Source: Corallium rubrum (Eukaryota; Cnidaria; Anthozoa; Scleralcyonacea; Coralliidae). Taken from it: DNA of 64,000 nt. The stretch spans positions 33,501-97,500 of the forward strand of contig CAXIUP010000029.1 in the NCBI GenBank assembly GCA_964035015.1, given 5' to 3'. Shown one piece after another: positions 22,096 to 33,425 of this stretch (position 1 is its first letter; the number at the start of each line of letters is the position of its first letter). The notes under the pieces were generated by a model, which worked only from the letters and a program-made list of their open reading frames with translations, did not search any database and had not been told where the DNA came from. The position numbers were made by a program, and so were the translations under genes.

Positions 22096-24704
22096 ATCAC
22101 ATGTAGTGCATTTAACTCATCAAACCATTGAGGATGAATAATATCAGGGGATTTCTATTGTGTATCTCAGTTAAATCGACATGTACTGTTATGTGCATGA
22201 AATGTGTTACCTATTTCAGGTTTCACTCATAAATTAGATCTACGTTATTTTGTTTCAATTTTTATTTTTGTATTATAAGATTATTAAGATCAGATTGGCA
22301 AGGTCAATGGTAAGTCTTTATCTCTTATACAGTAAAAACTATTAATCACCCCTCAACTGTAACCTAACCCAATTCCCTGTGTTCTTTGTGAAATGTACAT
22401 ATGCATGTTAACAAACAATTTTGTTCTTTTATAGATTTCTATAATTCGTGATATACAATATAAGAAATGCGATTGTCTACAAAGTGTCGAAGACGTCTCA
22501 AAAGAAATGAATTATCAAATTGTTCTTCTTCATGGGAAACTAAGAAACTTATTGATTCACTAACCACAATGAATCTGTTAACTGTTGACTACCATTGGGG
22601 ATTGAAGTATACAAAATACCATCTCTTCGCGGACCTTTGGAACTGGTGTATATCTACAAGATGCTGTTCCATACAGTACATCTGATTTCAGAATATAACA
22701 TTTGGTTTCAATGATGGATTTCCGCACAAAAACTTAACAGTACCTGGATACACTGCATCTGTATCTTTCTGTAGACTGTAATAAACTACATGTGATGTAC
22801 ATTACTGAGAAGAAATTATCATTTCGCTCAAAAAAAGAAAAGTAAAAGCACTTGCTACAGAAGTATTTAAGTCACTCCTACTCCTGGATAATTTCATGTT
22901 TGCTGGAAAGTAAATACAGTATTACATGTTCTCTTGGAAAATAAACTATGTTTCAATGATGGATTGCAAAACAATAATTATGCAGAGTGAGACATCTTGA
23001 AAGTAATGGATTGTCACCAATGACTATAATAGTAAATCGCCTTGAAAGTGGTGTATTCTTAACAAGAACTTATAAAAATCAGAGATCATAAACAATGCGC
23101 AATTCTAAAATGCTAGCATGCAGTACAGCTTGGAATATAATTATTTTAATTAGTTATACAAATTCTCCAAAATAATCTAAGTTGGTATATTGCTGTATAA
23201 TTTTTCAGCTATACATTTGTCATAACACGAAACACTTTGAATTGCATTGACAGCTTTGCCAAGGCATAGTGATCTATTATTCGTATACTACTGTATATAA
23301 TGCATGTAGTGTTTATCCTGTCAAAACCCTTGCCAAATATATTAAGAGATACGTTTTATAGTAATGTATATAATTTTAAATCTTATAATTAAAAATAAAC
23401 GTGTAAATATTCTCATGTTGCACATAAAATTAAAGGACTTCTTTTAGGAATTTTGTAAACTTCGAGGCAGCACTTCACTTGCGATAGTAACTTCTAGTTG
23501 TAAAGAGTTCGTAACCTCTCAGGGAAAAAAGTTAACCTTCTGAGGGACAAAAGTGTTTTACCTTCTCCTGACCTTCCTCCTATAATTAATCCACAGGGAT
23601 TAGACGAGGAAAGAAAGCGTTATTTATTTAACGAAATTAGGCAGTTTTGCAAGTCAGGTACTGAAGATCTTGTCGCTCGTGAGCCAGACACATAGAAACT
23701 GTGACCGACAAACTGATCGATCGAGCGCCATCAACGAACACGTATTAAAGACGAACATGTTTTTATGTTTAGTTGAATATTAAGTAAAGAAATAAATTGC
23801 CGCGGAAATTGGTGTAAACATGTAAATATAATTTTACGATCTTTTAATGCCTTTTATATAACAGGGAAGCTGTGTCAGATATTGCGCCTGAGTGTAACTA
23901 AAAGTCGAGAGTAGAATATTGAGGTCGAGAGTCGATAAACTGACCAGAAAATACAAAAAAAAACACTATACCATATTCGACAATACGTGCCCAATTATAT
24001 ATATCGCAATAGTGAAATACAAGTATCGTGCTGCATAGGCAGTGTAGAAACAACAATCGAAATATAGCAAGGTTAGATATACTGCCGAAACAGAGAACGT
24101 AGTATATCTAACCACCTTACTATATTTCGATTGTTATATATATATCGCAACTTTGTGTCTTATTTCTACACACCGCGGGATATATTTATAATCAATATAC
24201 AAAGCTTTGAGCTATTCACTAAAAACCAGGGGAAAGCCAGACGTCGTGCGGTTTGTGAAAAGGAAAGGATAATTCGAGATGGTGAAAGAAGGCTAAACTA
24301 GTGCGATAACTCGGTTTACGGTATATGATATTCTACCCAAATAATTTTCAAAAATGCAATAACTCGGTTTTCGGTTGAGTCATTCGACCCATATTAACGC
24401 GCGCAGACTAAAATTTAACAGTCTTGCAATGCTTTCTTTTCACCCTGTCGAATTATCCTTACTTGTTTGTATTGTAAATATTACCGAGTACACCAGGTTT
24501 TGTTAATAGAAGTTTAAGTCCACATTCTTGATGCTTTTATTTTTTTTAAGCTGCTGACACGATATCAAAAGCTATAAAACAGTAGTGCGAAATGCATGTG
24601 AATGAACTTCAATAGTAGATCTAGTCAAGAAGATAATTGCCCAGCAAATAATTTTCAAAAAAGCCATAACGATAAAGTTTGGAAAAACATAATTTAATTT
24701 ACTA
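22096..24704. other. non-coding; one diverged Penelope terminal repeat
   Basis: AT-rich with no convincing gene; a short open frame at 22467-22685 has no recognisable features and may be Helitron trailer. At 24046-24135, ACAATCGAAATATAG and AGATATACT are matched in inverted order around CTGCCGAAACAGAGAACGT. The same words flank hammerhead motifs at 51.6 and 59.1 kb, so this is a relative that has lost the ribozyme core. Confidence 0.5.
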
Positions 24705-24936
24705 ACGTTTCATCATAATTCAAGTAAAAATAGATGTGATGAACTAAGAGAAGGAAATGGGAATGAGTAGGTGAGGAATCAGTGATAGAGATTAAAATAC
24801 AAAATCGGATATTGTTATTGAGAGAAGGGTTGATTTTCAGAGATAAATAAACTTTCTTTGATGGGAACATCAAGTTGAGAATTTCCCGAAGCTAAAATAC
24901 TAAAATAAGAAAGTCATTCCTAGAATGAGATAAGCC

Positions 24937-25345
24937 TGCCGCGCAACCTCTTTGCATTCGTAGATTACGCTCTTGCCGGCTCGTTGATCCAAGACACGTT
25001 GGGACTCTTTCAAACTGCGTTTATTTCTCTTACTCACAGCACACTCACACTAATTTAATACAACTACTACAACAACAACTAACTTACTGTATGTTTACAG
25101 CTTATAATCTTATATTTATATTTATATTTATAATCAGAACACGGGGAGACATTCTCTAACTATGACATATTTCCTATTCGTTATTTCTACGGTATTATCG
25201 GATAATATTCTGCAAAATCATGTTCCTTTTCCTAATTAATATAAGTTCAAGTTTATTTAATGTGGTTTGGCCACAATTCCTAATCTTTACTTAAGGTATT
25301 TCTTCCCATGCACTTATTTCCCGTTCTAATTACTGGTTGAAAGTT
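24937..25345 (-). other. insertion of about 400 bp in PLE-B, possibly a solo LTR
   Basis: Comparison of the two PLE-B halves shows a block present only in the left half. Read on the minus strand it has an AATAAA signal (about 25020) near its downstream end, followed by TTGGATCAACGAGCCGGC. An LTR would explain the poly(A) signal, but clear TG...CA ends and a target duplication were not found. Confidence 0.3.
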
Positions 25346-26045
25346 GAGAAATCGAGAGTAATCTCCCTGTGAGGGTCGAATTCTGTCGAAATACCTTTAT
25401 GATCTGAAATCCTCGTATGTATGAATGTCGGCAAGTTTCGCCTATATACAACGCGTTGCAGCGTTGGCACGTGAATTTATATACAACGTGGGATTTCAAC
25501 TGAAAAGGAATACGATCCTTAAAACTAAAAAAGTTAGATAAACGACGGGAAGGTCGAAAAACAATGCGAGCGTAATATGTGGGTAGGCCGAAGAAAATAA
25601 CAACTAACTGTTGGCGGATTTGAAGTGCGTGGTTTCCAGTATAAGGCAAGACCACTGACAATAGCAATTTAGACATCAAAGGTTTTAGTAGGAGGCGAAA
25701 ATTTCTTTGGAAGAAGGCGCGTATCCATTTATCTAAGAATTTGTCGGGGTATCCGTTTTGCAGTAAAAGATGTTTAAGTTCGTCGAGTTCTTCATGAAAC
25801 TTAATGTACGAAGATCATAGGTTAAAATACCGAAAAAAGAAGAGCGAAATCATGCCTTTCTCATACGTAACTGGTAAAAAAGCTTTCAAACTGGTAAATA
25901 AACCAGTGAAAATCGGTTTTCGGTAGACGGAAGTAAGGAAAGAACCAATAGAGCGACTAACGTTTATGTCGAGGAATGCTAATGACTTGTCAGATTTGAC
26001 CTCATGTGTAAACTTGATATTTCTGTGTTTTGAATTTAAGATCAC
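25326..26045 (-). pseudogene. PLE-B RT C-terminus and GIY-YIG fragment
   Basis: 26045-25815 carries the RT segment with SLAFLDINVSRS and SVYRKP. After a break the minus strand continues with the thumb/linker (QNGYPDKFLDKWI) and, at 25679-25326, LPYTGNHALQIRQQL, the linker and the nuclease start YKFTCQRCNALYIGET. A frameshift follows the nuclease motif. This is the 3' third of a Penelope ORF from a lineage different from PLE-C. Confidence 0.7.
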
Positions 26046-26412
26046 TCTCGATTTCTCAACTTTCAGCCGTCTTATCTCATTCTAGGAATAACGATCATCC
26101 CATATTTTTTTCTGATTTTAGAATTTTAGCTTTGGGAAATTCTCAACTGGATGTTCTTATCAGAGAAAGTTTATTTATCTCTCAAATCAACCATTCTCTG
26201 AATAATATCCGATCCTTTCCTTTAACACTATTTTAATCTCTATCACTGATTCTTCACCTGTCTACTCACTCCCATTTACTTCCCTTATTTCATCACATCT
26301 ATTTTTGTATCAGTGAGGTGTGGTTTCCGTAAGAAGCGGACAGTTAACCAGTCTGAAAAGCGAAAAGGATCCATTTGCTACTGATTGTCAAGTTAGTCGG
26401 TTGGTGAAAATT

Positions 26413-28195
26413 ATGTCTGTGAACAATAAAGTGAAAATTATTTGGAAAACGAATGGTAAATGGAGGGATTGCGATCACTGGATCAAGAGAAAGGAGATAA
26501 GGTTAAAAAATATCGACGCCAGCAAGGAAGAACATACTAATCTACCACTCAACCAAGGTGACCCTGTTAAAGTAAAATTTGGAAGCCGTTGGTACGATGC
26601 TGAAGTAGCAGAAGAGTGGGAACTAAAAGAAGAGGGAAAAGGTAACAAATTGTCTGTTGTGTAAAAGCAAAAGCCGGGGGGGTTACTTCGCTTACAGCTT
26701 TTTCGGAAACATAATGGAAGCTTGGGTATTAAACTTCGAAGTATAGCTAATCATGAATTTAATCATGATTGAAAATCAATGAACTTTCCGACAGAAGCAA
26801 GTATCAAAACGCCCTGCATCGTACCGGCTAAAGATGCTTTTAATAACTTTCCGACAGAAGCCAGTATCAAAACGCCCTGCACCGTACCGGCTAAAGATGC
26901 TTATGAGCAGTTTGTTGCTCAACAAGCAGAAAGAGAAAAAGTTTGGAAGGGAGAATACAAAAGTGAAGGGAAAGGAAGAGCTTACACTCCAAGCTGTGTC
27001 GCCCAAGTTACCCAAGGCTCAATCGTGGTCGTCAACCAGTGTAAACAAGTATGAAGAGCAGCTTCGCCTAAAGACCCTGGAGTGCGAAAATTTGACCCGA
27101 AAAATCAGTGAATTAGAAAGAAATTCCTTTGTTGCCGAGAATTGACTAACGTAATTATTAAATTGTTTTATGCTCTTTTATATATCTAATTTACCCAGTG
27201 AGTTTATAGGATTACTTGTTTTGAAAAATTCCATCAACGGTAAAGCATGTGAAAGATAAATCATTCGTACGTTGCTTATTGTTATTGTAGACGATGAAGG
27301 AAATGCAATCTTCAACGATGGCAGCATTGTCAAGAATAGAGCAGCGGCTAGAATCCATTGAGGCTTGTTCTTCTATCTCATCTGTGAGTGTTCAAGTATT
27401 TCTCTTAGGCCCGTTTCAAACGTTGGCGTTTGACACGCCTGCCTTATATTTGACACGCCTGCCTTATATTTGACAACGCGTATGGATGTTTTGCATAACA
27501 AACTTTGAATAATATAATAATGAAAGGTTCTGTTTTTATTCAATTTCTATAACAGTTGAACAGCTCAGTTAACCTGGTGCCTGAAGTCAGTGAAACAACA
27601 CTATCGACATTCGAGACAAGTGATCTGAACAAGAGCAGAGACAGTGACGTCGACCTCCCAACAATTGACATGGATATGGTCAAACAGATATGCGAGGGTA
27701 ATGAGTTATCGCCACTTTCGTCCGGTCCTAGTGGTCTAGGATTGCTGGAAAACACTGCAGAACCAGAGAGTAACTTATCTGAGGATTTAATCAGAACATT
27801 CGTTACGCCGCGAAAGGTGAAAAAGGTCCGAGAAGCGCTGGAGAAAGAGAAGGAACCCCACCGATGTGCGTTAAAACTACTGCGCTACTTTTTCTCCGCG
27901 GAAGAAATCAAAACAAGTAACACCGATTGCTCTCACGGGAAAGTTCCGCTTGACAGCAGTAAATTAAATTCCATAAAAGGTAGGTTTTAAAATGAAAATG
28001 AAGTTTTTCCACGACCGCACTGCTTTACCACTAAAGAAGAACTTCCTATTTTCTTTTGTAGTGTTGATTTTTAGCAGATTTCCAGCGAAATCGCAAGAGG
28101 AAGAAGTAAAGACCTGGAGACTTATTAAAGGCAAAATAAATGCGAAATGCCGAGCAAGTAAATTTAACAGTGCGATAAAGAAAGAACCGATGTGA
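26413..28195 (+). CDS. BEN-domain protein, five-exon gene
   Basis: Proposed exons: 26413-26641, 26795-27150, 27291-27383, 27556-27979, 28062-28195. Donors and acceptors are GT-AG and phases agree (1, 0, 0, 1). Exon 1 encodes a small Tudor/SH3-like module (KVKIIW...VKVKFGSRWYDAEVAEEW). Exons 2-3 encode coiled coil (YEEQLRLKTLECENLTRKI; ALSRIEQRLESIEA). Exon 4 ends with the first half of a BEN domain (CALKLLRYFFSAEEI...LDSSKLNSIKG) and exon 5 completes it (WRLIKGKINAKCR). BEN domains bind DNA and act in chromatin regulation. In exon 2 the charged and coiled-coil parts lie in different frames, so two compensating indels or an unseen intron are needed; that part is uncertain. The domain order and last-intron phase match the gene at 40.8-51.95 kb, indicating paralogues. 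Confidence 0.65.
26782..26907 (+). repeat. 63-bp tandem duplication carrying a splice acceptor
   Basis: AACTTTCCGACAGAAGC starts at 26782 and again at 26845; the two 63-bp units differ at about three sites in most of their length. Each contains a CCGACAG acceptor followed by coding sequence (ASIKTPC-VPAKDA). Since 63 is a multiple of three, use of either acceptor keeps the frame and changes the product by 21 residues. Confidence 0.8.
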
Positions 28196-28271
28196 ATTTT
28201 ATTTGTTTACTAGTACTTATTCAGCTACGGTGCGAATTAATTTAACGGGATCTGGGATTTATTAATTTTAT

Positions 28272-28498
28272 AAGCCCTAATCAAATGAGAACGCAAGTCG
28301 TCGCAAGTTGGCAGTCACAAATTTCTGTGGCGGTCGTTCGAACACCTAAATTAACAAAATATAGGTATCATGAGTGTTTTAAACAATTTTTAACTTTGTT
28401 ATGGTACATAATATTTTCGAGAAATCATTCAGAGCGGCTGGCTGAGATAGCGTGACTGCTAACTTGCGATGACTTGCGTTCTCGTTTGATTAGGGCTT
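28272..28498. mobile_element. MITE family M1, copy 1 (227 bp)
   Basis: The ends AAGCCCTAATCAAATGAGAA and TTCTCGTTTGATTAGGGCTT are inverted repeats, followed inward by CGCAAGTC-type words on both sides. The same family occurs at 53195-53551. Non-coding; it lies just downstream of the BEN gene. Confidence 0.85.
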
Positions 28499-28519
28499 AC
28501 ATAGCTAGAAATAATCTTT

Positions 28520-28863
28520 GGCCTGCTGCTAAACGTCGCACAATAGACGAATTCCAGTCGAACTTAATTGTTTTTACTTGGACTCGTTGATCCTGAAAAC
28601 GACTTCTTGAAAACATGACGCCGAATAGTCACAGACAGAAGCGAAGCATTTAATTCGACGCGACGATAATTCGTCGTTAAGTCGAACACGCATTATCGTC
28701 GCGTTATTTGTCTGACTCAGACAAATTTAATTCGTGAGTCGAATTATATCTAATCGAGTTATACGTCGCAGTTTCGTCGAATAAAACTCAAACAATTAAA
28801 TTGGTCTGAATTAAATTCGTCTGCATTAAATTCGTCTATTGTGCGACTTTTAGCACAGGCCTA
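28520..28863. mobile_element. MITE with GTCGCACAATAGACGAATT ends
   Basis: GTCGCACAATAGACGAATT near 28535 recurs as AATTCGTCTATTGTGCGAC near 28829, flanked by GGCCTG...GCTAAA / TTTAGCACAGGCC. The interior contains further palindromes (ACGCGACGATAA / TTATCGTCGCGT; TTTGTCTGA / TCAGACAAA). Non-coding DNA-transposon derivative of unknown superfamily. Confidence 0.75.
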
Positions 28864-29814
28864 AAACCAATGTATAAATAAGCTGGTGTTAACATCTTTC
28901 TATTGATGGTATTACATTTCTTTCGACATAATTGTGGTTCACTTTGTAACGTAGTAAATTGATATTAAATGGAATTTCCCATGTGGTGCACAAGTAAAAC
29001 CAGTCCATTTATAGCTTCGTGCAATCAGGGGGAAAATGTATGTGATCGCCACGGAAAACTTTGCACGCTTTTCTGAACGGCTTATCATCCGATTCTGTTC
29101 TTTCAATCCGTTTATCAAAATTCCTTTCGATTGTCTTTTATGTGTGCTTCGACATGTCGCCTATGGGTGAGAGCGTATAAATTATTTGGTGAGAGCTAAA
29201 GAGTAAACTGTAAAGTAATTATAGCCAAGCTGGCTGCGAAGAAAGTGCTCAAAAGGAACTCATTTCTTGAAATATTAAACCTTCTGGAAAACTACGTATA
29301 GTCCATGTTTAAAATGCGCTGCGAGAATCTTAGATAATTCAGTGAGTTTCCATGTGGAACGAAGTAGAAAACTATTCAATTTCTACAATAGAAAAGTCGG
29401 GCACGCGACATTTTAAACACAAAGCCGAAACGAAGATATATCTAATTATAACTAAGTTATCTGATGGATAGAAGCAAGTGAATGTCCTTTATTTTGAAGC
29501 GACACAAAACATTATGTATATAACATTCATTCTACCAAAGATTTTACTTAATAGCAATATTGCTGTGACAAACAAGTTTCGGGTTGGGCATTTTATGGGT
29601 GTAAAGTTAAAGTAATTAGCCAAGGTAGCCCGAAAGGAACAACTCAATTATTAGACAGTCACTGAACCTCAAACGAAGCAAAATAGAGGGACGGTTCGCA
29701 GTCTAGAGAAAACGCCGATTTTTACCGCATTTTACGACCCACGACTTTTTATCCACGACCCACAACAGTTATTTTACGCTTATAAGCTGAATTGCATTAA
29801 TGCGCGCTCGTCAT
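28864..29814. other. no gene seen
   Basis: Both strands were read; no coding frame with recognisable motifs and no clear repeat. Confidence 0.4.
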
Positions 29815-30198
29815 AATCCGTTTGAACGGTTGTAGTAAACCATTTAAACGCTTGTGCTACCTATAAAGTAAACCATTCCAACGTTTGTTGCAACCATTTG
29901 AAAGCTTCATTTCATCCATTTGAACGGCTATTATCCCCGTTCGACCGCCTGTTGCTAACCGTTTAGTTAGTTTGCCAAACTGTTCGAACGTTTTGGGAAA
30001 CCGTCCGAACGCCTGTTATTATCCATTTGAACGCCTGTTATTAACCGTTCGAACACCTGTTATTATCCGTTCGACTGCCTGTTGTTTTCCCAAACCGTTT
30101 GAACGTTTTTGGAAACTATTTGTCATCCGTTCGCCGTCCGTTTTTTTGGCCGTTTTAACGGAAAAGCGTTAAGGTACGTTTCCGCGTGGAGGGTCACA
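29815..30198 (-). repeat. minisatellite-like CCGTTCGAACG element, copy 2
   Basis: Reverse-oriented relative of 13375-14030. It has about a dozen CCGTT(C/T)GAACG variants spaced 20-30 bp apart, and on the minus strand it starts with GTGACCCTCCACGCGG. Sharing a defined end suggests a transposed unit, not a simple local satellite. Confidence 0.7.
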
Positions 30199-31193
30199 TA
30201 TACATACATGTACTAGAAATACATGAATGCAACAACCCCTCGCCCGCTTTTATTAAATGGTTTTTTGAAACACCCACCCACCCACCTACCATGATTAAAA
30301 TAAGCACATCTGATATACAGCCAATAATAGCCCAATATAAAAACAAACAGATATAAAAACAAATAATCCTCAAGATAAGTCTATAATTTATAAGATGACT
30401 AAACTGACTTAACATTTCAAAGCAAAACTTATAGATTTCATTATTAAATTCTGGTTGTACAAAATATGTTTTTAGGAGGTTTCAAACGGGATTATTTTTA
30501 ACAAGCTTTAAATGGCTTCCCCTTGCATACATGTTTTGCAAAGGCAGAATTAAATGTCAACAGCTCAAAAATTACATTTATAAAAGAGTCCAGGATAAAA
30601 ACAATTCGGTAAACAGACAACGTTTCAGTCGAAAATTTGGAAATACAGCCAAAAAAATGGCCAAAGCCCATGAGTATTTAATAACAAAAGGTGATTGCAA
30701 TGCCAATAAAATCATCACGTCTACATAAGCTTATAAAGGTAGTGTTTTAAGTTAGCTTTAGTTAAGCTGATTTATGGTTTGGACGAGCAAAGGGAAAGCA
30801 CGAAAACGTGAAGCAGTATATTGTTTAGGTTAAGCGAAAACTTTAAAACAAAATCCTACCGTTAACTTTTGACCATGGAATCACTGTAATTCAGATCGAG
30901 TTTTTGTTTACCATGCGTCGTTTGGTTTCTTCAAGTTCTCTGGTTTCTCTTCAAGATATATTAAACGGGTTGTTCGTATCCTTCTTTTCTTCGTGCTCCA
31001 TTTCGTTTCGTTTAAATAAACGAAAGCAAAATACTATTTCATTTGCTTGAGAGTTTATAGTTTTCTGCATCGCTAGTCACCAGTGTCCAACAATTCTTAC
31101 CGCGTGACACCGTCCCGAACATATATATATATAAACTATTTCCGAGATTACGTTCCCTTCCCTTTTTCTCCACGCGTGTAAAATGGACTCCAC

Positions 31194-31256
31194 GCATGTC
31201 GAGATTAGCACCCTCACCGGGCTCCGGGCCTTCGGCCCTCCGCCCGGCTCGGGGAC
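31194..31256. other. GC-rich hairpin with a TTCG loop
   Basis: In strongly AT-rich surroundings a block of nearly pure G/C forms a stem: CCGGGC then CCGGGCC, loop TTCG, GGCCC then GCCCGG. A UUCG loop on a GC stem is exceptionally stable in RNA. No associated gene is identified; 30199-31190 and 31265-31700 otherwise show nothing recognisable. Confidence 0.6.
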
Positions 31257-31721
31257 AAAGCATAATTATGTTAGTTAATTTTTGAAAAAATTATATAAAT
31301 GTACATGTACAGTACCAGTAATGTTTATTTTTTACAATAATAATTTATATTTCATCAATACACAGATAGAAAAAATGTTCAAGACATTTTCAGTCACACT
31401 GTCACACTAGCTATTGTAAATAATAGCATTGTCATAATAATAATAAGGGCCAGTCCGTGTTGATGTACTTCAAATGAATAATTGGTTGAAATTTTGTTGA
31501 ATGAAATATAAATATAGTTTTTGCAAAACATAGAAAAAATTCATTGGTTAGTTTATTACTTTTATGTTGCTGTTATACATAGTACAACCCAGACTGAATT
31601 ATCAATAGCACCTTTTTAGTTTTTCATATAAACTTATTTACAGCATAACTTCCAGTTAAATGTTTTTGTATATTAGTAGGATGTTTTCAACTTGAAGTTC
31701 GAAACTTAAGTAGTACTTGTG

Positions 31722-31810
31722 ACACACACAAAGTAATGTGTTTATTCTTGTGTGTGTCACACATGTAGCCACCTGGATGTGTCACATACACACTTGTGTG
31801 ACACATGATT
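31722..31810. repeat. GTGTGACAC inverted repeats
   Basis: GTGACACACACAA and TTGTGTGTGTCAC are close inverted partners, followed by GATGTGTCACATACACACTTGTGTGACACATG. This is a cluster of overlapping palindromic words without a coding frame. Confidence 0.6.
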
Positions 31811-31854
31811 TGACTCATTCCCAGGTATAAATACCTTAAACAATCTGCCGTCTA

Positions 31855-31965
31855 GGTTTTAGTGGCTAAATGTTTAGAGCAAAATTATTTCCAGCATTCA
31901 GAAGGTTGCAAGTTTGTTTCCTGTTGGTCTGTGGAGCTCAGAGTTTTCTGAGTTTAACTACTTGC
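31855..31965 (+). repeat. candidate tRNA-derived SINE head
   Basis: TGGCTAAATGTTTAGAGC resembles a tRNA A box and GGTTGCAAGTTTGTTTCC, about 45 bases on, resembles a B box (consensus GGTTCGANTCC). Spacing suits an internal RNA polymerase III promoter. No tRNA fold is intact. A weaker similar B-box phrase (GCTTCAAATCCCAG) occurs near 41806. Confidence 0.3.
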
Positions 31966-32047
31966 ATATGTACTTACTACATATGTATACAACAGCTTGC
32001 ACAGTAAAAGCCAACAAAACTTTACAAACTTCAAGCTGAAAAAACAT

Positions 32048-32360
32048 TTACTGTATATTTAAGAGATTGTCAATTAGGGTATTGGCACTTTGTTCTTGAT
32101 TACCTGACTTGTCGAGTTCCTCCATATGCACATCTACATGTACAAAGTCACTTTCACACAGTAAATTACAACGTTCAAAGTCATCTCTTATGCTTTCCCA
32201 CTCCTGCTCTATTGCCAGATCCTCGTCATCATCCTGTGTGTTCATGATTTCACCAGTGTTTAATTCTTCATTTGTCAAATCACCAAAGACATCATTTATA
32301 GCATCTTAGATAGCTATGGCATGTTTTCTCCGCCACACTTCAACAAAATGTACAACATCT
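32048..32360 (-). pseudogene. unrecognised exon fragment, acidic
   Basis: On the minus strand a TTTCAG acceptor near 32366 is followed by a frame beginning HMQDVVHFVEVWRRKHAIAI, a stop (TAA, about 32305) and, in the same frame, DAINDVFGDL and an acidic tail ending at 32048. The phrase around VEVWRRKHA and VFGD looks like a real domain end. I recall similar ends in RecQ-like or other multicopy cnidarian proteins, but cannot name it. Probably the last exon of a broken gene. Confidence 0.35.
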
Positions 32361-32372
32361 TGCATATGCTGA

Positions 32373-32442
32373 AACAATTATTCACCGAAGCGGCTCAGTG
32401 AATATCCAGCACTATTCACCTCCACTTCGGTGAATAATTGTT
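32373..32442. mobile_element. 70-bp palindromic mini-MITE
   Basis: AACAATTATTCACCGAAG at 32373-32390 is exactly inverted at 32425-32442; the loop contains further half-copies of TTCACC / GGTGAA. It lies at the intron/exon border of the fragment to its left. Confidence 0.7.
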
Positions 32443-33425
32443 AAATATATTCACACATCTCAAGCCAGTATCACATGTATGCCGACTGCCGAAATACTCC
32501 ATTGAATAGACAATAGAGTATCGCTTCTGGGTGCAGATAAATTACGTTGGGTCTTAGCTAGATACCCATAATGTTATAAAGCAAATAGTACTGCGGATAA
32601 CATAAGGTCTTTATTGGCCGTTCCCTAAAATATACTATGCCACCAGATTGTTGTGATATACGAAACTTCGATCAGTACGACATTTATAGTTCGAGTCGTC
32701 TAGCGTTACAATATTTCTGCTCTGGTTCTTGGTTCTATTACTTACAACTAATTTGCTCTGAGTTACTGTTTATATATCCCACATTTCAGCGACTCATGCA
32801 ATTTCAGCTAGTTTGTACAATCACGACATAATTTGTGCAGGCGATAAAACTGCGTGGTCATGCATTCACGTGCCAGACCCTTGTTAACCAAATACTTATT
32901 ACTGATAATATGTAAAGAAACTCGCGCTAGAGATTAAGTTGAACATATATGCATGGATCGAATGCGGACAACTGTACAGTGTATACATTCAAGACCAACA
33001 TTAACATCACTAAAGACACCTTATGTATATTGAAAACCAGTTCTCTGTAACACCACTGCCAAACTGATTTCTAAGTGATTATTGTTATAGTGATATAGTA
33101 TAACATACTGACTTTTAGCAAATCACATGACCAGACCGACGATAAAATTGCACAAAAATTGCACGCAAAACAACCTAATTCTTAGACCAACATTCTACCC
33201 TCCATAATGGTTCTGTTGACGACGTTGCTGCGATCACTTCAACATTTTTACGGCGACGACGTTTATTCGAACGCTGATCAAAAGTAATCAAAACGTTTTT
33301 GCTTGACCTTTTATATTGACCTCGCGATTCAATGGGAAAATGAATATCCAGAGGTCATCAACACATCGGTAATATAGAACTTCACTATAACGCTAAAATA
33401 AAGTCGTTCTATTCAGAATCATAGC
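32443..33425. other. no gene seen
   Basis: AT-rich sequence with no convincing coding frame or structured repeat up to the Gypsy target site. Confidence 0.4.

Larger units (their letters stand above)
24705..26310. mobile_element. Penelope-like element PLE-B in head-to-head halves
   Basis: A minus-strand copy (from about 26045 down to 25333, continuing at about 24945-24705) and a plus-strand copy of the same 3' region (26046-26310) meet at 26045/26046. Shared markers are TCTCGATTTCTCAACTTTCA, CTCATTCTAGGAAT and CATCACATCTATTTTT, in opposite orientation on the two sides. The plus half encodes the C-terminal GIY-YIG tail (SFSDFRILALGNSQLDVL-like, about 26120). The minus half is split by about 400 bp of foreign sequence (about 24937-25345). 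Confidence 0.65.

Noticed and set aside
22467-22685. Small gene after the Helitron helicase
   Set aside because: No start context or motif; probably Helitron trailer sequence.
30531-30728. Basic open frame of 65 codons
   Set aside because: Could be an exon of a Lys-rich protein, but no splice sites or family resemblance support it.
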